Source: Pseudomonas sp. ML96
Lineage (GTDB): Bacteria > Pseudomonadota > Gammaproteobacteria > Pseudomonadales > Pseudomonadaceae
DNA: 64,000 bases
Assembly (NCBI RefSeq): GCF_000761545.1
Contig: NZ_JPMY01000034.1
Location: forward strand, 27,545-91,544
Direction: 5' to 3'
The position numbers were made by a program, and so were the translations under genes. This document shows, one piece after another, positions 15,942 through 23,708 of this stretch. Numbering within the stretch: position 1 is the first letter of the stretch; each line of letters begins with the position of its first letter. The notes below the pieces were generated by a model. The model saw nothing but the letters and a program-made list of their open reading frames with translations, was not told the origin of the DNA and did no database searches.

Positions 15942-17348
15942 ATGCGCTTGCGTACCACCCTGGCCGGCCTCGCCCTGGCCATCGCCACCGTTCATGCCAA
16001 TGCCGAGACGATCCGCGTCGCCATCGGCACCCAGGACACCACCATTAACTGCGCCACCGGCGGCCTGCTCATTCGCGAGCTGGGCCTGCTCGACAAGTAC
16101 CTGCCGAAGGACGGCAAGTACCAGGACGTGAAGTACGAGATCGAGTGGAAGAACTTCACCAGCGGCGCGCCCCTGACCAACGAGATGGTCGCCGGCAAGC
16201 TGGACTTCGGCGCCATGGCCGACTTCCCCGGCTCGTTCAACGGCGTCGCCCACCTCGATGCCGGCAAGCGCAGCCTGTTCCTCAGCGTGCTGTCCGGCAG
16301 CACCCGTGGTAGCGGCAACGGCATCGTGGTGCCGGCGGCCTCCAGCGTGCAGTCGCTGGCCGAGCTGAAGGGCAAGACCATCTCCGTGCCGTTCGCCTCC
16401 ACCGCCCACGGCATGCTGCTGCGCGCCGTCGCCGCGCAAGGCTGGGACCCGCAGAAGGACGTACGCATCATCGCCCAGGCGCCAGAAATCGCCGGCTCGG
16501 CCCTGCGTAGTAACCGCATCGAGGCGCATGCGGACTTCGTGCCGTTCGCCGAGCTGTTCCCCAACCGTGGCTTTGCCCGCAAGATCTACGACGGCTCGCA
16601 AGCCAATGCACCGACCTTCCATGGCGCGCTGGTCGACGCCGAGTACGCCAAGAAGTACCCGGAAGTGGTCACCGCCTATCTGCGCGCCAGCCTCGAGGCC
16701 GACCGCCTGTTCGCCGAGTCGCCGGAGAAGTACAGCGAGCTGATCGAGAAGGTCACCGGCATCGAGGCTGAGGTGAACTACCTGTTCCACGGTCCGCTCG
16801 GCCTGCAGACCCGCGACCTGACCTGGAAGCCGGAGTACCGCAAGGCGCTGGCCACCTCCATCGACACCCTCAAGCTGCTGAAGAAGACCGACCGCGGCCT
16901 GGACGTGGACCAGTTCGTCGACGACCAGTACATCCGCGCCGCCTTCAAGCAGGCCGGTCGCGACTACGACAAGGCCCTGGCCGACTACCAGCCGCTGCCG
17001 CTCAAGGCCAATGACGCGCTGACCGGCAAACCGATCACCGACGTCTCGCGCCTGGCGCAGATCTGGGTGCGTGGCGAGGACAAGGTGCGCCACTACAGCT
17101 CGCCGGAAGCCGCGCTCAAGGCCCTGGCCGCGCTGGAACAGGAGGGCAAGGACATCCGCGCCATCTATGCCCAGGCCACCGACAGCGGCATCAAGCTGCT
17201 GGCCAACCAGGCCTGGTTCGTGCGCAACGGCAAGGGTGAACTCTCCGCCTTCCTGCTCAAGGACCAGGCCGAGGCCTACGCCCAGCAGCACGGCGGCACC
17301 GCGCTGGACTTCGTCAGCGCCAACCAGCAGGCCGTCGCCAGCCTTTGA
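15942..17348 (+). CDS. ABC substrate-binding protein with C-terminal NosL-like domain
   Basis: 468 aa. Signal peptide about 1-22 (cleavage near ANA before ETI), then a TauA/SsuA/NitT-type periplasmic binding domain (about 25-340, ending near DQYIRAAFKQAGRDY). The last 100 residues (about 365-462) are not part of that family. They look NosL-like, ending in a phenylalanine/leucine strand and a D-x-A-E-A-Y-x-x-x-H-G-G-x-x-L-D-F helix, but without clear Cys/Met copper ligands. It is preceded by GAGGGG. It delivers substrate to the permease and ATPase encoded next. The fused tail may sense or bind part of the ligand or a metal; this is inference. Confidence 0.85.
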   Translation: MRLRTTLAGLALAIATVHANAETIRVAIGTQDTTINCATGGLLIRELGLLDKYLPKDGKYQDVKYEIEWKNFTSGAPLTNEMVAGKLDFGAMADFPGSFNGVAHLDAGKRSLFLSVLSGSTRGSGNGIVVPAASSVQSLAELKGKTISVPFASTAHGMLLRAVAAQGWDPQKDVRIIAQAPEIAGSALRSNRIEAHADFVPFAELFPNRGFARKIYDGSQANAPTFHGALVDAEYAKKYPEVVTAYLRASLEADRLFAESPEKYSELIEKVTGIEAEVNYLFHGPLGLQTRDLTWKPEYRKALATSIDTLKLLKKTDRGLDVDQFVDDQYIRAAFKQAGRDYDKALADYQPLPLKANDALTGKPITDVSRLAQIWVRGEDKVRHYSSPEAALKALAALEQEGKDIRAIYAQATDSGIKLLANQAWFVRNGKGELSAFLLKDQAEAYAQQHGGTALDFVSANQQAVASL

Positions 17349-17360
17349 TGCTGATTGACT

Positions 17361-17460
17361 CCCTCTCCCTCCGGGAGAGGGTTGGGGTGAGGGCCGGTGT
17401 TGCCAGCTAAACCCTCACGCCTACGCGGCCCGCCCGGCCCCTCTCCCGTGGGGAGAGGGG
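17361..17460. repeat. pair of REP-like palindromes in inverted orientation
   Basis: The first hairpin is CCCTCTCCC/GGGAGAGGG (17361-17381, loop TCC) followed by TTGGGGTGAGGG. The second is CCCCTCTCCC/GGGAGAGGGG (17438-17460, loop GTG), preceded on its left by CCCTCACG, so the two units face each other. CTCTCCC-GGGAGAG elements with a GGGGTGAGGG tail are a common dispersed repeat of proteobacterial genomes. It sits between the binding-protein and permease genes and could stabilise the upstream mRNA or limit read-through. Confidence 0.7.
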
Positions 17461-17483
17461 AGGTCCATGACCTGGAGAGTCCC

Positions 17484-18263
17484 ATGAATCATCTATACCG
17501 CTGGCCCCTGCGCCTCGCCTCGCTGGCCGCCTGCCTGCTGTTCTGGCAGCTGGCCGCCACCACGCGCCTGGACCTGGGCCTGCTCACCTTCACCTATGTG
17601 CCCACGCCTAGCGCCGTGCTTGGCGCGGCCTGGCAGCTGTTGCACTCCAGCCAGTTGCTGGCGCACCTCGGCAGCAGCCTGGGCCGGGTGTTCGCCGGTT
17701 ACCTCAGCGCCGCCGTGATCGGCGTGCTGCTCGGCCTGGCCATTGGCCGCTCGAAATGGGCCGAGGACAGCCTGCTGCCGCCACTGGAAGTGCTGCGGCC
17801 GATTCCCGCGGTGGCCTGGATTCCCCTGGCCATCCTCATGTTCCCCTCGTCGGAGCTGTCGATGGTGTTCATCACCTTCACCGGCGCGCTGTTCCCCATC
17901 CTGCTCAACACCATCCACGGCGTGGAGGGCGTCGATCCGCGCCTGATCGCCTCGGCGTGCAGCCTCGGGGCAGGGCGCCTGGCCATCCTGCGCGAGGTGA
18001 TCCTGCCGGGCGCTGCACCGAGCATCGTCACCGGCCTGGCCATCGGCATGGGCACCTCGTGGTTCTGCCTGGTCACCGCTGAGATGATCTCCGGCCAGTT
18101 CGGCATCGGTTACTACACCTGGGAGTCCTACACCATCCAGAACTACCCGGACATCGTCGTCGGCATGCTGCTGATCGGTCTGCTCGGCATGGCCAGCAGT
18201 GGCCTGGTCAAGCGCCTCGGCGGCCTGGCCACGCCCTGGTACCGCAGCGGAGCACAGCGATGA
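17484..18263 (+). CDS. ABC transporter permease, taurine/sulfonate type
   Basis: 259 aa and about six membrane segments. The cytoplasmic EAA loop is visible near ASACSLGAGRLAILREVILPGA. I chose the ATG at 17484 (MNHLYRW) because TGGAGAG precedes it and the upstream in-frame sequence is the repeat element. It overlaps the ATPase gene by 4 bases. It belongs to the SsuC/TauC group, which imports sulfonates, nitrate or thiamine precursors; the neighbours favour a sulfur compound. Confidence 0.9.
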   Translation: MNHLYRWPLRLASLAACLLFWQLAATTRLDLGLLTFTYVPTPSAVLGAAWQLLHSSQLLAHLGSSLGRVFAGYLSAAVIGVLLGLAIGRSKWAEDSLLPPLEVLRPIPAVAWIPLAILMFPSSELSMVFITFTGALFPILLNTIHGVEGVDPRLIASACSLGAGRLAILREVILPGAAPSIVTGLAIGMGTSWFCLVTAEMISGQFGIGYYTWESYTIQNYPDIVVGMLLIGLLGMASSGLVKRLGGLATPWYRSGAQR

Positions 18264-19117
18264 GCGTCTATCAGAAAGCCCCGGAGCCCGGCCGCATCGA
18301 CGGCCGCCAGCTGTCCATCCGTCTCGGCCAGGGTCGCGAGGCCTTCGAGGCGGTGCAGGCGCTGGACTTCACTGTCGAGCCCGGCGAGTTCGTCTGCATC
18401 CTCGGCCCGTCCGGCTGCGGCAAGTCGACCCTGCTCGGCGCCCTTGCCGGCCACCTGCGTCCGGCTGGCGGCAGCCTGCTGGTGGATAACGCGCCGGTGG
18501 ACGGCCCGTCGCCGGAGCGCGGTATGGTGTTTCAGCACCACACCCTGCTGCCCTGGCGCAGCGTGCTGGACAACGTCGCCTTCGGCCTGAAGATGCAGGG
18601 CATCGGCAAGGCCGAGCGCCGTCGCCAGGCCGCCGAGATGCTGCGTCTGGTTGGCCTGCAGGACTTCGCCACGCGCTGGCCCAACCAGCTGTCCGGCGGC
18701 ATGCAACAGCGCGCCGAGATCGCCCGCGTGCTGATCAACCGCCCACGCCTGCTGCTGATGGACGAGCCCTTCGGCGCGCTGGATGCGCAGACCCGTGCGC
18801 GCATGCAAGAGCTGCTGCTGGATATCTGGACGCGCATCCGCACCACAGTCGTATTCGTCACTCACGACATCGACGAGGCGCTGTTCCTCGCCGACCGCAT
18901 CCTGGTGATGAGCCCGCGCCCGGGCCGCTTTATCGAAGACCTGCGCCTGGACTTCCCGCGGCCGCGCAACGCCAGCCTGCTGACCAGCCCCGGCTTCGTC
19001 CACCTCAAACGCCACTGCCTGGAACTGCTGCGCCACGAGGACGGCCGCGAACTGCCGCGCCTCACTCCGCTGGGCCTGCCCACCACCGAACATCCGCCAC
19101 TGCGAATCGCCCTATGA
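18260..19117 (+). CDS. ABC transporter ATP-binding protein, taurine/sulfonate type
   Basis: 285 aa. Walker A is GPSGCGKST, the signature LSGGM, and Walker B LLLMDEPFGALD with the H-loop in FVTHDIDEA. It has a slightly extended N terminus (about 20 residues) and a C-terminal tail compared with TauB. ATGA overlaps link it to the permease in front and the HEAT protein behind, so the three are co-translated. Confidence 0.93.
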   Translation: MSVYQKAPEPGRIDGRQLSIRLGQGREAFEAVQALDFTVEPGEFVCILGPSGCGKSTLLGALAGHLRPAGGSLLVDNAPVDGPSPERGMVFQHHTLLPWRSVLDNVAFGLKMQGIGKAERRRQAAEMLRLVGLQDFATRWPNQLSGGMQQRAEIARVLINRPRLLLMDEPFGALDAQTRARMQELLLDIWTRIRTTVVFVTHDIDEALFLADRILVMSPRPGRFIEDLRLDFPRPRNASLLTSPGFVHLKRHCLELLRHEDGRELPRLTPLGLPTTEHPPLRIAL

Positions 19118-20082
19118 CTGCTCTTATTACCGACAACCCGGACATCCTCGACCTGCAGCCGCGCCTGGCCGATGTCGATGCCGGCGTGCGCCGCATCGCC
19201 CTGATCGAGCTGGCCGACCTGGAAGACCCCGACGCCTTGCCCTGGCTGACCCAGGCCCTGGGCGATGACCCCGCCGCCGAGGTGCGTGCCGAGGCCGCGC
19301 GCCTGCTGGAGGCCTGGGAGGAGCCCGAGGTGGTCGCTGCCCTGTGCGCCGCGCTGGCCGATGCCGACGAGGAAGTGCGCGCTGCCGCCGCGCAGAGCCT
19401 CTCCGAGCTGAAGAGCGCCGAGGCGGGCAGGGTGATCCTGCCCTGGGCCGCCCATGGCGATGCCTTCGTCCGTGCCAGCGCCCTGCGTGCCCTGCGCGAG
19501 CTGCGCCTGGCCGAGGCCGCGCCGCTGGCCCTGGGTGCGCTGCACGACAGCGACGCCTTCGTCCGTCGCGAGGCGGTCGGCATCCTCGGTTGGCTGAAGC
19601 AGCCCGATGCGCTGCCGGCCCTGGCCAACCTGGCCAGCCGTGACCCGGATACCGAAGTGCGCCGCGCCGCCACCGGCGCCCTCGGCCTGGCCAGCGACGC
19701 CAGCGTGTTGCCGGCCCTGCGCGCGGCCCTGCGCGACCGCGAATGGCAGGTGCGTGAAGAGGCCGCCACCACCCTGGGCAAGGTCGGCCAGAGCGACGCC
19801 GGCCCGGCGCTGGTCGAGGCCCTGGCCGACGGCTACTGGCAGGTGCGCCTGCGCGCCGCCCGCGCCCTCGGCAAACTGCGTTTCGCCAGTGCGCTGAATG
19901 CGCTGGTCGAGCTGCTCGGCCACAGCATCAGCAACCTGCGCAAGGAGGCCGCCCTGGCCCTCGGCGAGCTGGCCGACCCGGCCGCGCTGCCGGCCCTGCT
20001 GGCGGCGGAGAACGACGGCGACCCCGAAGTACGCAAGGCTGTGCGCATTGCCCTCGGCCAGTTGCAGGGCGCGGCGCGATGA
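19114..20082 (+). CDS. HEAT-repeat (PBS-lyase-like) protein
   Basis: 322 aa, almost entirely Ala/Leu-rich helical repeats of about 31 residues (for example VRAEAARLLEAW, VRREAVGILGWL, VRKAVRIALGQL), about nine units. No catalytic motif, signal peptide or cysteine pattern was seen. Such scaffolds bind proteins or help assemble cofactors. Its overlap with both the ATPase and DUF971 genes suggests a dedicated assembly or docking role for this operon. Exact function unknown. Confidence 0.85.
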   Translation: MTALITDNPDILDLQPRLADVDAGVRRIALIELADLEDPDALPWLTQALGDDPAAEVRAEAARLLEAWEEPEVVAALCAALADADEEVRAAAAQSLSELKSAEAGRVILPWAAHGDAFVRASALRALRELRLAEAAPLALGALHDSDAFVRREAVGILGWLKQPDALPALANLASRDPDTEVRRAATGALGLASDASVLPALRAALRDREWQVREEAATTLGKVGQSDAGPALVEALADGYWQVRLRAARALGKLRFASALNALVELLGHSISNLRKEAALALGELADPAALPALLAAENDGDPEVRKAVRIALGQLQGAAR

Positions 20083-20357
20083 GCGCGCCCAGCGCCCTGC
20101 GCAGCGCTGCCGGCCAGCTGCGCCTGGAGTGGCCGGACGGCCAGGTCAGCCAGCTCAGCCACGCCCGCCTGCGCGCCGCCTGTCCCTGCTCGCAGTGCCG
20201 CGCGGCGCGCCTGCACGGGCGCATCGATACGGCGCCGAGCGAGGTGCGCCTGCGCGCCATCAGCCAGCAGGGCTACGGTGTGCAGTTGGTATTTAGCGAT
20301 GGCCACGACAAGGGCATCTATCCCTGGAGTTATCTGCAGGAGCTGGCGCAACACTGA
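20079..20357 (+). CDS. DUF971 domain protein
   Basis: 92 aa. It has the DUF971/GBBH-like N-terminal fold with CPCSQCR around residues 31-37 and the C-terminal YPWSYLQEL. The family occurs alone or fused to oxygenases and is often next to iron-sulfur genes; the cysteines may bind a metal or Fe-S cluster. It overlaps the HEAT-repeat gene by ATGA and ends the first transcription block of the cluster. Confidence 0.85.
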   Translation: MSAPSALRSAAGQLRLEWPDGQVSQLSHARLRAACPCSQCRAARLHGRIDTAPSEVRLRAISQQGYGVQLVFSDGHDKGIYPWSYLQELAQH

Positions 20358-20487
20358 TATTCGATAATGTTCGGTAAATAAAATAATTAATTATTTTTTA
20401 GTTATATGCGTGCCGGCATAGAGTAGCCCTCAACGCGGCGGGGCAGAGCTTCTGCCCGCCCCGACTAGTTCACTAGAGGACTCGCCC
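20358..20487 (+). promoter_or_regulatory. AT-rich promoter region of the rhodanese-SAT pair
   Basis: This 130-base gap is strikingly AT-rich (20360-20410) in a GC-rich neighbourhood, which suggests an internal promoter. It contains no CTTGT-ACAAG palindrome and no ACCGGACC element. I cannot assign -35/-10 boxes with confidence. GAGGACTCGCCC precedes the rhodanese ATG. Confidence 0.4.
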
Positions 20488-20997
20488 ATGCCGGCCGTTG
20501 AGATAACGCCCAATACCCTCCGCCCCAAAGGCCTGCGCAGCGTGCTGGAAGTCTCCAGCGGCGAGCTGCTGGCGCGCGGCCGCGCCCGCGGCGTGGAGCA
20601 GGGCAATGCCTATGCCGGCAGCCTGTATCCGCCGGAGGCCTGGGCCCTGGTCGAAGCTGGCGCGGTGACCCTGGTGGACGTGCGCACTTCCGAGGAGCTC
20701 AAGTACGTCGGCCGGGTGCCCGGCAGCGCTCACGTGGCCTGGCAGACCGGCCCGGCGATGATCAAGAACCCGCGCTTCCTGCGCGAGCTGGAGAACCGCA
20801 CCAACCGCGATCAGGTGCTAGTGCTGCTGTGCCGCAGCGGCAAGCGCTCGGCGGCCGCCGCCAAGGCTGCCACCGAGGCTGGCTTCACCCAGGTGTTCAA
20901 CGTGCTGGAAGGCTTCGAGGGCGACCTGGATACCCAGCGCCAGCGTGGCGACTCCGGCGGCTGGCGCCACTGGGGCCTGCCATGGCAGCAGGACTGA
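20488..20997 (+). CDS. single-domain rhodanese sulfurtransferase
   Basis: 169 aa. One rhodanese domain has the active-site loop CRSGKRS (Cys115-Ser121), which forms a persulfide in the family, and the LVDVRTSEELKYVGRVPGS motif that precedes it. There is no signal peptide, so it is cytoplasmic. The extra 40 N-terminal residues are unusual. In this setting it would carry sulfane sulfur produced by the AprAB-like enzyme toward cysteine formation or Fe-S clusters. serine acetyltransferase follows 60 bases downstream. Confidence 0.88.
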   Translation: MPAVEITPNTLRPKGLRSVLEVSSGELLARGRARGVEQGNAYAGSLYPPEAWALVEAGAVTLVDVRTSEELKYVGRVPGSAHVAWQTGPAMIKNPRFLRELENRTNRDQVLVLLCRSGKRSAAAAKAATEAGFTQVFNVLEGFEGDLDTQRQRGDSGGWRHWGLPWQQD

Positions 20998-21057
20998 GTT
21001 CGACCACCTCCCTTTGACCCACGGGCCGGCCGCGCTGGCGGTCGGCCGGGATTGCCT

Positions 21058-22044
21058 ATGTCCAACAAGCTTTCCGCTGATATCACCAACCCTGACGCGC
21101 TGACCCAGGCGCCGAGCGATGCCGTGGCGCGCTCGGCCAACTGGCAGCTTGATCAGATCGTCGAACAGCTGCGTGCCGCCCGCGCCGAGTGGCGCAGCAG
21201 CACCGGCCGTGCGCGCGAACTGGGCAGCCGCGAGCTGCCGTCGCGCCAGGCCCTGGAAGGTATCTTCGCCGACCTTTGCGGCGCGCTGTTCCCCATGCGC
21301 CTCGGCCCCAGCGACCTGCGCCAGGAGAGCGAGGACTTCTACGTCGGCCACACCCTGGACAGCGCGCTCAACAGCCTGCTCGGCCAGGTGCGCCTGGAGC
21401 TGCGCCACGCCGCCCGCCAGCGCGGCGAGTCGGAGGAGGGCAGCGATGCCGACGCGGTACCGATTGTCCGCGGCTTCGCCAACGCACTACCGGGCCTGCG
21501 TCGCCTGCTCGATAGCGACGTGATCGCCGCCTATGCCGGCGACCCGGCCGCGCGCAGCGTCGACGAGGTGCTGCTGTGTTATCCCGGCATCCTAGCCGTG
21601 ATCCACCACCGTCTGGCCCATCACCTGTACCGCGCCGGCCTGCCGCTGCTGGCGCGCATCGGCGCGGAGATCGCCCATTCCGCCACCGGCATCGACATCC
21701 ATCCAGGCGCGCGGATCGGCCACAGCTTCTTCATCGACCACGGCACCGGCGTGGTGATCGGCGAGACGGCGGTGATCGGCAACCGCGTGCGCATCTATCA
21801 GGCGGTGACCCTCGGCGCCAAGCGCTTCACCGCCGACGAGACGGGCCAGCTGCACAAGGGCCAGGCCCGCCATCCCATCGTCGAGGACGATGTGGTGATC
21901 TACGCCGGGGCCACCATTCTCGGCCGCATCACCATCGGCAAGGGCTCCACCATCGGCGGCAACGTCTGGCTGACCCGCAGCGTGCCGCCCGGCAGCAACG
22001 TCACCCAGGCGAGCTTGCAGCACCAGGCCGGCAGCCCGGAGTAA
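21058..22044 (+). CDS. serine O-acetyltransferase (EpsC/CysE-like, long form)
   Basis: 328 aa, longer than the usual 260-275 aa of CysE because of an extended helical N terminus. The C-terminal half is a left-handed beta-helix of hexapeptide repeats (from IDIHPGARIGHSF), with the catalytic His in DHGTGVVIGE. It makes O-acetylserine from serine and acetyl-CoA, the acceptor for sulfide in cysteine synthesis. I start at the ATG at 21058 (MSNKL); a TTG six bases earlier is possible. Cluster context suggests a dedicated acceptor supply rather than the housekeeping CysE. Confidence 0.9.
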   Translation: MSNKLSADITNPDALTQAPSDAVARSANWQLDQIVEQLRAARAEWRSSTGRARELGSRELPSRQALEGIFADLCGALFPMRLGPSDLRQESEDFYVGHTLDSALNSLLGQVRLELRHAARQRGESEEGSDADAVPIVRGFANALPGLRRLLDSDVIAAYAGDPAARSVDEVLLCYPGILAVIHHRLAHHLYRAGLPLLARIGAEIAHSATGIDIHPGARIGHSFFIDHGTGVVIGETAVIGNRVRIYQAVTLGAKRFTADETGQLHKGQARHPIVEDDVVIYAGATILGRITIGKGSTIGGNVWLTRSVPPGSNVTQASLQHQAGSPE

Positions 22045-22049
22045 TCAAA

Positions 22050-22080
22050 GAAAAACCCCGCTCGCAGGGGCGGGGCTTTT
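22050..22080. terminator. terminator between SAT and ridA-like genes
   Basis: AAAAACCCCGC at 22051-22061 pairs with GCGGGG at 22070-22075, followed by CTTTT; the A run on the left makes it usable in both directions. It closes the sulfur-type cluster and the convergent RidA gene. Confidence 0.75.
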
Positions 22081-22091
22081 GCAGGGCGCCG

Positions 22092-22481
22092 TTACGGCAG
22101 CTTGGCGATCACCTTGATCTCGAAGTCGAAGCCGGACAGCCAGGTGACGCCGATAGCGGTGGCCGTCGGGTAGGGGGCTTCGCCCCAGAATTCGGCTGCC
22201 ACCTCCCAGATGGTCTCGAATTTCGAGTCGGGGTCGACCATGAAGATGGTGGTGTCGACCACATCGGCGAAGCTGCTGCCGGCCTCGGCCAGGATCGCAT
22301 TGAGGTTGGCGAAGGCCAGGCGTACCTGCGCTGCCAGGTCCGGCTCGGCCGAGCCATCCTTGCGGCTGCCGACCTGGCCGGAGACGAACAGAAAGCCATT
22401 GGAACGAATCGCCGGCGAGTAGCGGTGCAGCTCGTAGAGGTCATGGCGGTCAGGCGGGAAAATCACGTCGCGGGTTGTCAT
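22092..22481 (-). CDS. RidA/YjgF-family protein
   Basis: 129 aa with the RidA fold (ELHRYSPAIRSNGFLFVSGQVG, DAAxQ-like region, then FANLNAILAEAGSSFADVV). Family members hydrolyse reactive enamines/imines. The arginine that binds the substrate carboxylate in true RidA is not clearly in place, so this may be one of the many RidA relatives. The ATG at 22481 follows GGAGGTG. It is divergent from a LysR gene, which probably controls it. Confidence 0.85.
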   Translation of the reverse strand: MTTRDVIFPPDRHDLYELHRYSPAIRSNGFLFVSGQVGSRKDGSAEPDLAAQVRLAFANLNAILAEAGSSFADVVDTTIFMVDPDSKFETIWEVAAEFWGEAPYPTATAIGVTWLSGFDFEIKVIAKLP

Positions 22482-22567
22482 CGGGGTCACCTCCATTGGT
22501 GGGTTAGCGATGGAGGTGACTCTAGGCGCGGGCGCCGGGGCGATAAACGAGCAACACTGTCCATCAC

Positions 22568-22586
22568 TGTTTGTAGAATCCAAACA
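22568..22586. promoter_or_regulatory. candidate LysR box between ridA-like and lysR genes
   Basis: TGTTTG (22568-22573) and CAAACA (22581-22586) form a perfect 6-bp inverted repeat with a 7-base spacer in the divergent promoter region. The length and position fit a LysR-type T-N11-A box. Confidence 0.45.
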
Positions 22587-22609
22587 ATCCCGCCCAATCC
22601 GGAGTCGTG

Positions 22610-23521
22610 ATGGACCGTTTCGATGCGATGCAGGCATTCGCCCGCGTGGTGGAAACCGGCAGCTTCACCAAGGCCGCCGACACTCTGCACATGAGCAAGA
22701 CCAGCGTCACCCAACTGGTGCAGCAACTGGAGGCGCGCCTGCGCGTGCGGCTGCTCAACCGCACCACGCGCAAGGTCAACGTCACTGCCGATGGCGCCGC
22801 CTACTACGAGCGGGTGATTCGCCTGCTGGCCGACATGGACGACGCCGAGACCAGCCTGTCCGATGCCTCCACCTCGCCGCGCGGGCGCCTGCGGGTGGAC
22901 GTGCCCAGCCCCTTCGCCAGCATGATCCTGATCCCGGCACTGCCGGCCTTCCATGCGCGCTACCCGGAGATCCAGCTCGACCTGGGCGTCAGCGACCGTT
23001 ACGTCGACCTGATCGGCGACAACGTGGATTGCGTGGTGCGCGGCGGCGAGATCACCGACCAGTCGCTGGTGGCCCGCCACGTGGGCGACCTGCGCATCGG
23101 CATCTACGCCGCGCCCGGCTACCTGGCGCGCGCCGGCGTGCCCAAGCATCCGGGCGAGCTGGCCGAGCACCAGATCGTCAGCTTCCTCGGCGCCCGTTCG
23201 CGCAAGGCCTTCAGCGGGGTGATGCAGCGCGGTGATGAGCGCATCGCCCTGCAAGGCCGCCCGGCGCTGGCGGTGGACGATGGCAACGCCTACCTCACGG
23301 CCGGCCTGGTCGGCCTCGGCATCCTCTGGTTACCGGAATACATGGCCAAGACTCACCGGGCGAGCGGGGCGCTGCTGCCACTTTTCGAGGACTGGCAGCT
23401 GGACAGCATGCCGCTCTACCTGGCGTACCCGCCCAATCGGCATGTGAGTGCCAAGCTGCGGGTGTTTATCGAGTGGGTGGCGGAGTTGCTGAGCGAGCAT
23501 GCGCCGCGGTTGGCGAGGTAG
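22610..23521 (+). CDS. LysR-family transcriptional regulator
   Basis: 303 aa. The N-terminal winged HTH (about 1-60, FARVVETGSFTKAADTLHMSKTSVTQ as 9-34) is of the CrgA/AaeR-like group (VNVTADGAAYYERV). It is followed by a periplasmic-binding-type effector domain. The ATG at 22610 is 5 bases from GGAG; GTG at 22607 is too close. It is divergent from the RidA-like gene, the likely target. Confidence 0.92.
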   Translation: MDRFDAMQAFARVVETGSFTKAADTLHMSKTSVTQLVQQLEARLRVRLLNRTTRKVNVTADGAAYYERVIRLLADMDDAETSLSDASTSPRGRLRVDVPSPFASMILIPALPAFHARYPEIQLDLGVSDRYVDLIGDNVDCVVRGGEITDQSLVARHVGDLRIGIYAAPGYLARAGVPKHPGELAEHQIVSFLGARSRKAFSGVMQRGDERIALQGRPALAVDDGNAYLTAGLVGLGILWLPEYMAKTHRASGALLPLFEDWQLDSMPLYLAYPPNRHVSAKLRVFIEWVAELLSEHAPRLAR

Positions 23522-23708
23522 CCCGTAAGAGGCAGTTATTGGCTGTTAAGCGAAAGCCGAGCTGAAGACTTCCATCGTCTCGCCACGAGTTGCGCGCCTT
23601 CACTCTGGCGCATGGCATGCCAGAGCATGAACCATATGCCATGCAATCCATTCATCTTTGCCGGCAATCCAGTCATGCTTGCCGTACTTCTCTGTCGTAG
23701 AGCCGCCC

